The notes under the pieces are model-generated. The model had not been told where the DNA came from. It saw only the letters and a program-made list of their open reading frames with translations, and made no database searches. The translations under genes were made by a program, and so were the position numbers. From Cercospora beticola (taxonomy: Eukaryota; Ascomycota; Dothideomycetes; Mycosphaerellales; Mycosphaerellaceae): a DNA stretch of 64,000 nt. How positions within the stretch are numbered: the first letter of the stretch is position 1; each line of letters starts with the position of its first letter. Shown here one piece after another: positions 23,863 to 30,743 of this stretch. The stretch is from assembly GCF_033473495.1 (NCBI RefSeq), contig NC_088935.1:496001-560000 (forward strand), in the 5' to 3' direction.

Positions 23863-24582
23863 TTACAGCGCTGAGATCCCCTGAAGTTCGGGTGGGACAT
23901 CTACCAGGATAGACAGGGTCGTTGCCATGTTTATCAGCGCTGTGAATGATGTGATAGCCATTAGAAGTTGCGCTCGTCTGGCTTCCGCGAGGATGATTGC
24001 ATCTGCGAGCTGGCTGTCGTCCAGGCTGTCAATCTCGCGACCCGAATCCTCGGTAGCCTTGGCCAGGAACTTTGTGTAGACTCCTTTCCATTGATCTTGC
24101 TCTCCAGATCGCAGTACCTCAGCAGCATTCTGAAAGGTTTTGCGTTCCTCGCGTGCCTGCTCGATCTCGCTTTGTGATGCTAGACCCTCGTTGGAAGAGC
24201 CCCAAAGCCCGTAAAACTTTTTCTCCACCTTGCGGCGCGTCTTTCGGACAGCTTGCTGAATCGCCGGGATTACTCTCTCCATCTCTCTCGCGCCTTCGTT
24301 CAGGCTCTGAATCATGGCCTCGACTGATTCCGGACCTTCTCCCTCATCGTCAGTCTCCCAATCGTCCTCGCTCTCGAAGAGCACGCCACGATCGAGCGGG
24401 CAGGTGCTCTTGTCTGTGAGCCAGAGCGTGATGCACTCTCTGCAAAAGACGTGGTCGCATGGTAGCTTGACCGGTTCTTTGAGGAGATCCTGACAGATGC
24501 CGCATTCTGCGCCCTCTTCCACGGTGGCGCTCTTGAGCTGCGTGGAGAGGAAGCTCTCGCGATCGTTGGGCGGACTTGCCAT
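23863..24582 (-). CDS. RING-finger protein with C-terminal hydrophobic segment
   Basis: 239 residues if started at the first true ATG (MASPPNDRESFLSTQLK at 24582); the frame is open further upstream but without an ATG. The N-terminal RING reads CGICQDLLKEPVKLPCDHVF, then CRECITLWL and CPLDRGVLF, a C3HC4 pattern of ubiquitin E3 ligases. An acidic linker (ESEDDWETDDEGEGPE) leads to a long helical region (AREMERVIPAIQQAVRKTRR). Near the C-terminus a hydrophobic run (AQLLMAITSFTALINMATTL) could be a membrane anchor. It is related in layout to the neighbouring small RING gene, suggesting an old local duplication, though identity is low outside the RING. No substrate can be named. Confidence 0.8.
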   Translation of the reverse strand: MASPPNDRESFLSTQLKSATVEEGAECGICQDLLKEPVKLPCDHVFCRECITLWLTDKSTCPLDRGVLFESEDDWETDDEGEGPESVEAMIQSLNEGAREMERVIPAIQQAVRKTRRKVEKKFYGLWGSSNEGLASQSEIEQAREERKTFQNAAEVLRSGEQDQWKGVYTKFLAKATEDSGREIDSLDDSQLADAIILAEARRAQLLMAITSFTALINMATTLSILVDVPPELQGISAL

Positions 24583-25083
24583 TGGAGCTGCTGGTAGAGA
24601 ACTCCGATGAAGACTTGAGGGCGCTTTGAGTTGCCGTGTCAGAGCTGTGATGTGATGTCGGAATTGGGAGTCATGGAGTGTGAGTACAGACAAAGCTGAC
24701 ACGCCGCTCAAGATGAAAATGGTGTTACTTGAGTCGTTGCGGTGGATGTTTTGAATTGTAGTCGTAATACATCGGCAGTGTTGAAGTTGCGGGTTGAGAA
24801 ATGTTTGCTGCAAGAGTGGCGCTTTTATGAGCGAGCTGCAGGGTCAAGTGAACCGCATGTGAACGCAAACGAGGCACTGGTGTTCCACCGGCTTCTGCAT
24901 GGCTCACATAAACCTCGAAGAACAGCCAAGGCCTGCCTGTGTCATATGCCAACTTCGCTCATGGTTGGCCAGAGCGCACCGTTCGTTCTCAAGACGAGTC
25001 AAATGAAGCTGGACGGGGAGAGCAGGTTGTAGGCAATGCCAGTTCAAAGAAATGCACGCCCAACCTCTCGAAGTTCGCGCATC
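24583..25083. other. Intergenic, nothing seen
   Basis: Promoter side of the RING gene and 3' flank of the next minus-strand gene. No gene or RNA recognised. Confidence 0.35.
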
Positions 25084-26091
25084 TTACACGTCATCCGATG
25101 AACTGAGCAGCATCACTTCTTTTCCGCACGAGCTGCACGACTTCGGGCAGTTGCGCCATTCGTGAAAGCCATTGTTTTGCTGCTGTATGAAGCCCACGAA
25201 CTTGGTGACCGCCTGGATAAGCAACTCGTCTTCCTGGCGCAGGGCATCGACGAACTCAGCTACAGACCAGGGCTTGTTGAGGTTCCAGCGCGGACAGTGC
25301 ATGTACATGAAATCCTCAATGTCGCAGTTGCATACCGCCGGATCGAACTTGCCACCTCTCCGAGTGAGTCGTATGAGGCCGGTCGGCAACAGCGATAAGA
25401 CAGTCTCATCAGCGGCATGTTCCCGTTGTCCAGAAGGTGTCCGCCACCAGGTCCAGTGCCTGATGCTGACCGTACTCGCTGCTGAGCTCTCCTCCTCATT
25501 CTCTTCCATCCATCGATAGAGTGTCTCCATGCCGTGGTCATCGCGCACGTCGAATCGAAAAGTGTTCGATCTGTAAAAGGCTGGCAACATCGTACTCAGT
25601 TCATTGCTCAGAACGGGAAGGGCTTCTGCCAACGCTGGGAGACCAGTTTTCGAGAAATGCTCCTTATTCGAGCAAGAGTCGTCAGAAAATCGTAGTAGAG
25701 GGCAGATTGGCCCTTGCCCAACAACACAGTATTCGTAGATTGCTGCTCGTACTTCTCTTGGTATGTCGACTAAGCTGGGGCCTTTGATATCGCAAGTGGA
25801 TGAAGCAGATCTTGTAGATGTACTTGGCGATGATTCGGACTCTCTGCGAAGTCTTTCCTCTAGAGATGCTTGACTTGTGGGAGAAAGGGGCAAATCTGTC
25901 AGTGCTCTTTGTAACCAATATGTAGTCGCCAGCGTGGTTCGAAGCTCTGCTGTGGGTTGCTCGATAGAGCGAATGTCATTTTTGGTGACATGGGCACCTA
26001 GGCCGTAGTGGCCCTTGCTTCTGATGTGGCTGTGTAGATCGATGCGTTTTCTCCTGAGCACAACTCGCTCTTTTAAGTCCAATTCCTCCAT
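25084..26091 (-). CDS. Hypothetical protein with DIPREVRAAIYEY-type motif
   Basis: Single exon, 335 residues, starting MEELDLKERVVLRRKR. After a charged N-terminus and a Ser-rich linker, residues ~110-130 read LVDIPREVRAAIYEYCV. This has the shape of the short helix found at the start of many ascomycete F-box-like or 2EXR-type proteins (L-x-LPxEIRxxIYxY). The rest has folded-looking segments (FYRSNTFRFDVRDDHGMETL, RHWTWWRTPSGQRE) as in that broad class. A C-terminal CPKSCSSCGKEV has paired cysteines that could bind zinc. These proteins are numerous and poorly characterised in Dothideomycetes. The F-box comparison is inference from one motif. Confidence 0.75.
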   Translation of the reverse strand: MEELDLKERVVLRRKRIDLHSHIRSKGHYGLGAHVTKNDIRSIEQPTAELRTTLATTYWLQRALTDLPLSPTSQASLEERLRRESESSPSTSTRSASSTCDIKGPSLVDIPREVRAAIYEYCVVGQGPICPLLRFSDDSCSNKEHFSKTGLPALAEALPVLSNELSTMLPAFYRSNTFRFDVRDDHGMETLYRWMEENEEESSAASTVSIRHWTWWRTPSGQREHAADETVLSLLPTGLIRLTRRGGKFDPAVCNCDIEDFMYMHCPRWNLNKPWSVAEFVDALRQEDELLIQAVTKFVGFIQQQNNGFHEWRNCPKSCSSCGKEVMLLSSSDDV

Positions 26092-26766
26092 GGCCTCACT
26101 ATCAGAGTGAGACTCGCGAGTGAAGAGTAAGCAGCTAGGCGGACAAGTGGCATTGAGGAGGATATAGCGTGATGCTTGGGTACATCACCGGACCAAAAAT
26201 ATAGATTAGACTTTATGGAGGACAAGCTGCTTACGGTTTTGGCATGGATAGCTCATTTCATGACCAGATAACATCAGCCAGGTGTCTGCAGAGTATGTGC
26301 GCCATCTCGATGCCATGTACCAGTACAGCGAGCCATTCTGCCAATTTGCCAGTAGAAGGCTCCGTGAAATTTGCTACTCGTTCGACCCTGGTGTGAAGCA
26401 GTGAGTGGTGAAATTCGTTCACGGCGAATAGCCACATATGCGAGATCTGTCATAGCAGAGTCCGGCCGATATGTTTCAAAGCTGTCACATGCACGTAGGC
26501 TCTTTTGCATGAATGGCTCGTGTTGGTCCTTTTTGGAGAACAGAGAAACGGAAGAGGAAGTCGAGCTTGGTGTCAAGTTCGGCAGCCGGCACGTCCCGAG
26601 CTGCAGATCCGGTTAAACACAAACACGAAACTGTCACGTCTCCGTGCTGTAGCAAGCATCACGGCGAAAGATCGACTAGCACCATCCAGAATCAAGTTCA
26701 TCAGCACCCGTTTGACCAGACAACCCGACGCGTCACATCTGCAAGACTCCGCGAAAATCACACATC
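26092..26766. other. Divergent promoter region
   Basis: Lies between the minus-strand hypothetical gene and DPB4. No gene seen. Confidence 0.35.
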
Positions 26767-27772
26767 ATGCCCGGGCGGAAGTCGAACGTGTCGACCACCT
26801 CGAATGGACCAGAAGAGATCCCAGAAGGCACGCCAGTAGCACAATCGAAGGCCAGCAAAGATAAGGATGGGCTCAGCGTGGAAGACTTGTCACTGCCGAA
26901 GTCGATGGTTGCGAGATTAGTATGTTGATTTGGCCTCCTGCGAGCATGCTGTGGACTAACGCCGCTTCTCCAGGCAAAAGGAGTCCTACCGCCAAACACA
27001 CAGATACACAAGGATGCATTACTGGCACTGCATAAGAGCGCGACAGTTTTTGTGAACTTCATCGCTTCCAAGTAAGTCAAGATCACACTCTCATGGCAAG
27101 ATGTCGTAGCCACAGTTACCAGTGGGACTAATCCGCCACCAGCTCCAACGACAACGCACAAGCCGCAGGAAAGAAGACGATAGCGCCGCAAGACGTAATG
27201 GCTGCCCTCAAAGACTCAGAATACGAGATGTTCATACCTCGTCTGGAAGCTGAGTTAAAGAGTAGGTGCCAGATCTCAGCCATGTACTGCCAGCCTCCAA
27301 GATCTTCCACTGACATGATACAGAATATAATGATACCCAATGTGATAAGCGCAACACCTACCGACGGAAAGTAAAAGCAGACAAAGACGCTGCCACCGAC
27401 AAGCCAACAGGCGAAGGTGAAACGTCAGAGATCGCCAAAGACGGAGAAGCCACAGCGGCGACGACAAATGGCGCTAGCAATGCTGGCGCTGAAGACGAAA
27501 CTGACAGACCAGCCAAGAAACTCAAGGCTGAAAACGGTGCAGCAGTAACTCCGGGCGGTGATGAGGACATGGTCGACGATGACGGAGACGATGAGCAGGA
27601 CGCCAATGACCAGGACGACGAGGAAGAAGATGACGAAGAGGGAGCAGAAGACGAAGTGCCTGACGAAGAAGAGTCTGAAGATGATCAGCCAATGGAAGAT
27701 GCACTGGAGGAGCAAGTGGAAGATGCGGGAGGGATTCGAGACGAGGCTCTGGATCAATCCGACAGCGACTAA
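26767..27772 (+). CDS. DPB4: Histone-fold protein, DNA polymerase epsilon subunit D (Dpb4-like)
   Basis: Four exons: 26767-26919, 26974-27071, 27143-27261 and 27324-27772, giving 272 residues. All introns are 50-71 nt GT-AG. The histone fold spans roughly residues 40-135: LPKSMVARLAKGVLPPN, then IHKDALLALHKSATVFVNFI, ASNDNAQAAGKKTIAPQDV and MAALKDSEYEMFIPRLEAEL. This pattern is that of Dpb4/POLE3, which pairs with Dpb3 in DNA polymerase epsilon and also serves in ISW2/CHRAC-type remodellers. The C-terminal half is an acidic low-complexity tail (VDDDGDDEQDANDQDDEEED) as in filamentous-fungal Dpb4. A CBF/NF-Y-like subunit is the alternative, but the combination of fold details and acidic tail favours Dpb4. 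Confidence 0.88.
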
Positions 27773-28097
27773 GTCTCTGACAGCTGCAGCATATTGGAAA
27801 CGCCAGTCATACCACATTCCACCGAGAAGAGCGTTCAGCCCCACCGTATGTATGATATGCCAAGGTTCGAGAGCTTCAAGGGGAAACACCCAGAAATTGA
27901 GGCAGCAATTTCCACGTCAGAAGCTTGGCAAGTTCACCCCACCACCCGCAGAGTTTTTTCTCGCCCGTCGACCTCAACAAACCATCATTGCTGCCTGCCC
28001 TGGGGCTCCACAGTCATTCCTCTGGCGATGTGTTAGATGTCGCCTTCATATATTATTTTCAATCAGGCTGACCAATCATTTCACTACGATCTTCGCA
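27773..28097. other. Region upstream of the tRNA gene
   Basis: 3' flank of DPB4 and the 5' flank of the tRNA-Arg gene. It contains the TATA-like element listed separately. No other gene seen. Confidence 0.4.
28049..28055 (+). promoter_or_regulatory. TATA-like element upstream of tRNA-Arg
   Basis: TATATTA, 43-49 bases before the inferred mature tRNA 5' end. Some fungal tRNA genes use an upstream TATA element to place TFIIIB. That matters here because an insert displaces the internal A box downstream. The functional role is inference. Confidence 0.35.
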
Positions 28098-28101
28098 GCC
28101 C

Positions 28102-28152
28102 GTAAGTCAAGCAGCTTCGGTATCCTTCCAGTCCTGCGCTAATTGGTCAAAG
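28102..28152 (+). other. Spliceosomal-like intron in tRNA acceptor stem
   Basis: 51 nt between tRNA positions 4 and 5. It starts GTAAGT, has CTAAT (28139-28143) as a branch-site-like motif nine bases before the 3' end, and ends AAAG. Removal joins GCCC to TGC and yields a seven-pair acceptor stem with GTAGGGT at 28306-28312. Its length matches mRNA introns nearby. AAG is a minority acceptor, but TRL1 intron 2 in this window also ends AAG. Confidence 0.7.
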
Positions 28153-28184
28153 TGCTGGCGCAATGGTAGCGCGCAAGACTTCTA

Positions 28185-28222
28185 TTGCACGTCCAGGATT
28201 AAATCTGGCACTGCAGGACGAG
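28185..28222 (+). other. Canonical tRNA anticodon-loop intron
   Basis: 38 nt inserted one base 3' of the anticodon (positions 37/38), the universal site of nuclear tRNA introns. Removal gives the loop CTTCTAA between CAAGA and TCTTG. An AGA near its 3' end could pair with the anticodon, as in typical pre-tRNAs. It would be cut by the tRNA endonuclease and sealed by Trl1. Confidence 0.75.
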
Positions 28223-28237
28223 ATCTTGAGGTTGTGG

Positions 28238-28292
28238 GTGAGTTACGCATGCAAGTTCAGCCTTCTTGGACAATTTGTTAACAGCAAAACAG
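28238..28292 (+). other. Spliceosomal-like intron in tRNA T stem
   Basis: 55 nt starting GTGAGT, with TTAAC (28278-28282) ten bases from the end and terminating ACAG. Removal rebuilds T stem GTGGG/CCCAC around loop TTCGAGT. The boundary can slide by one G without changing the product. The last intron base supplies the first G of the B box, so the B box is intact in the unspliced DNA. Confidence 0.75.
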
Positions 28293-28388
28293 GTTCGAGT
28301 CCCACGTAGGGTGTCCGTGTAGTACGCTACAGCGCTCAATTGTCCCTCGTACGCCTGGTCCACCAGGTGTAATTAGACTCTGATCTTC

Positions 28389-28397
28389 TTTTTTTTT
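28389..28397 (+). terminator. Candidate Pol III terminator (T9)
   Basis: Nine T residues. This is the first run of four or more T after the tRNA, about 75 bases past its 3' end, which is a long trailer. A short perfect hairpin CCTGG-TCCA-CCAGG (28354-28367) lies between tRNA and T run. Confidence 0.45.
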
Positions 28398-29949
28398 GTT
28401 TTCACTTACTCAGGTGAAGGTTGCTCACGTCGGTCTAGCCCCCAGCCGCATAGTATCTTTCCGTCTTACCGCCAGCAGAAAAGACAAGTTGCTTTGCTCT
28501 TGGACAGGGCAATCGCGTTCCGTATCATTTTGTCAGACAAGCCATAGTGTCATTCCTACTCAAATCTCTGACCACCAGCCCAGGCGCTTGTGTCTGCTCT
28601 CAGACGAGCGGCGTACTTGCTAATGCCTACATCTCAACAGCAAGCTCGAATATTGCCCATGCTGGCACCGACAAGATTATTCCACGACGCACGTCCTCAA
28701 CCCAGTCGGCGGAGTTGCAACGCCCATGATGGCTGACTTTGGTCAAGGCTTTCTTTACTCAGCTGATCTGAATAGCACGACCTGTATCTCACTACGTGCC
28801 AAGCAAAGACTTCCGGCGCCTCATGCTCACAGACATCACCGGTGTGATGCCCTATGGACGGTCGCCCGACACATCTTGCCACCGAAGCTTCATGCCTCTG
28901 CAGCATCTCTCCGAGGGAAAGGCCGAAAGCGATGTCGTGAAGCCCGGATCACAAGTCAAGGTGAAGGCAGGCAAGAAAGCCGTTATACGGCCCTCTCATG
29001 GGTACAGTATGAGAGCGCTATGGCAATGGAGCGGCTTCCGCGGATCACAAGGCGAATCGCAGCATAGCCTTCATTGCTTGGCGGCAATGACACCAACATT
29101 CTATGTATGCCTTACCTGTTCGGTCTACACAAGACTCTACGCCGTATAGTCAAGGTCGCGATTGCTATGCGCGATCCATGATCCAGCGTTCAAGAACACT
29201 CGAATGTCTCGATCTCGGCGCGTTCGGTGTCTTCCGGTCTGGACAAAGCATCTCGAGCATTCGGTCCGGGATTTTGGAACAAACATAGTTGCCTCAATTG
29301 AATCTAGGCTCTTTCTATAGAAGAGGCTGAGAATTGGCATGACTAAACTGTTTCAGATCAATTCTGAGCTTACGGTCGATGACCTACTTTCTTCACTCCG
29401 GATCGCAGGGGTCTCTTAGGGCTTCACGCTTGGTCACATGATGGATTCTGAGACATTATGCTGCATACAGCACCATGATAGTTGAATCGAATCTATCGCG
29501 GACGGAGTCTTGGCCAGTTCACAGGGAGATCAGGCTGAACCCTTCCACGACTTCAGGCAATCGCACATACCAAAGGGACAACGAACAGGGCTCTCGGTGG
29601 AAGACAACACTTTCTGAAGTACTATGCCGCGAAATAGCCCAAAAACCGAAACACTCAAGCCCTAATTCTTGGGGACCGTGTCTTGGAACGTTCAGAGGGA
29701 ATCAGGCTGAACCGGTGAGTCCTTCCAGCATTGCAGAGGACTGCTCTCCTTCACAGCGACGATGAGCATGGATGCAATACCATAAATGCATTACACCGAG
29801 ATCGGGCATAGAAGGTAAAATGTATTAAAGGAAAGCTCAAAGCCATCGATGAGTGATCATCAGATCAGCAACGAACACAGTAACAGCACAACACAATTTC
29901 ATTCTCCATCACCATTTCCAGCACAACCTCACCTCCTCAAACAACAAAC
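28398..29949. other. Intergenic with a coding-like remnant and a decayed direct repeat
   Basis: About 1.5 kb without a complete gene. Around 28796-29075 one plus-strand frame has GC-rich third positions and protein-like text (DFRRLMLTDITGVMPYGRSP, later VKPGSQVKVKAGKKAV) but no matching start, domain or splice model, so it may be a gene remnant. A ~40-base imperfect direct repeat (GTCTTGG...ATCAGGCTGAACC) occurs near 29508-29547 and 29680-29737. Confidence 0.3.
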
Positions 29950-30270
29950 ATGCATTTCACCAGCCTCCTCACCACCACATTGGCCTTCTTCACCATCACC
30001 AACGCCATCCCAGTGGATTCTACTCTCGATGCCCGTGAAGTAAGCTCCAGACCATCAACGCCTATCGACAGAATACTCACCCAATACTCATAGATCCAAC
30101 TCCTCGAAGCTCGCGAAGCAGACCCCAACCTCTTCGGAGCAATCGCCAAAATCGCAACAAAGCTCAAGCCAGGCAAAAGCACTCCTGCTTGGAAGCCAGA
30201 TCTGAGTAAAGTCATGCTCGGTCAGAAGACCAAGGATAGGCTCAGACTTAACGGCCCATCTCGCGTCTAA
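29950..30270 (+). CDS. Small secreted cationic peptide precursor
   Basis: Two exons, 29950-30039 and 30094-30270, separated by a 54-nt intron (GTAAGC...ATAG), giving 88 residues. The first ~20 residues (MHFTSLLTTTLAFFTITNAI) are a good signal peptide with a likely cut after NA. A short acidic segment with two EARE-like sites follows (DAREIQLLEAREADP). Then comes a strongly basic C-terminal part of about 47 residues that begins NLFGAIAKIATKLKPGK; from that Asn to the end it has eight Lys and three Arg against two Asp, and no Cys. This order of signal, acidic pro-segment and cationic helix is how secreted antimicrobial or signalling peptides are often built, and small secreted proteins of plant-associated fungi may be effectors. 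Family unknown; the role is inference. The gene is real if the intron is, since the frame opens on both sides. Confidence 0.65.
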
Positions 30271-30743
30271 GAAGAAAAGGCAGACAGGAACTGGGGGTTG
30301 GAAGCGTGTGCTGGACACCGCTTTGTATTATGACTTTGACGCAATATGAATGAAAGAAATGTAGGATTGGATGAGGAGTGACGGGATGAGGCGTTTTGAA
30401 ATTGCAAGTTTGTACTGCAAAGCCAAAAATGACCATGTATGCATCCTTGATTTCCCATTCTTCTTCCACGTTTCTAATAGACAGCCAGAGGACTATAAAT
30501 CAATCTGGAAATCCATTATGCGATAGATCGCAATATCTGTGGTGTAGCGGGCATGAACAGCTGGAACGACAATTACTCGGAGAAAAAAGGGTCGCGAAGG
30601 AAGGTGGCGTAACGACTGATGCTCGACGCTATCGCTAATATCGGCCATGCAAGTGCAAGATGCCATTACTGTATGACTTTCCATCTATTTCATGACTGCC
30701 AATCGAAAATTTCGTGCCTCGTTTCCGGACTGCAGGTCTCCCT
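30271..30743. other. Convergent intergenic stretch
   Basis: Between the peptide gene and the 3' end of TRL1. Nothing recognised. Confidence 0.35.

Larger units (their letters stand above)
28098..28313 (+). tRNA. tRNA-Arg(UCU) interrupted by three introns
   Basis: A complete cloverleaf forms only after removing 28102-28152, 28185-28222 and 28238-28292. Remaining parts in order: acceptor 5' GCCC+TGC; TG; D arm GCGC-AATGGTA-GCGC; G; anticodon arm CAAGA-CTTCTAA-TCTTG with anticodon TCT at 28181-28183; variable loop AGGTT; T arm GTGGG-TTCGAGT-CCCAC; acceptor 3' GTAGGGT; discriminator G. That is 72 bases. All stems pair fully: acceptor 7/7 with two G-U pairs, D 4/4, anticodon 5/5, T 5/5. The A box (TGGCGCAATGG, 28156) and B box (GGTTCGAGTCC, 28292) match consensus. 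The anticodon-loop intron is of the ordinary tRNA type. The other two look spliceosomal. No T4 run lies inside the gene. Alternative: a tRNA pseudogene with chance insertions, made less likely by perfect restoration of both stems. Confidence 0.8.
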
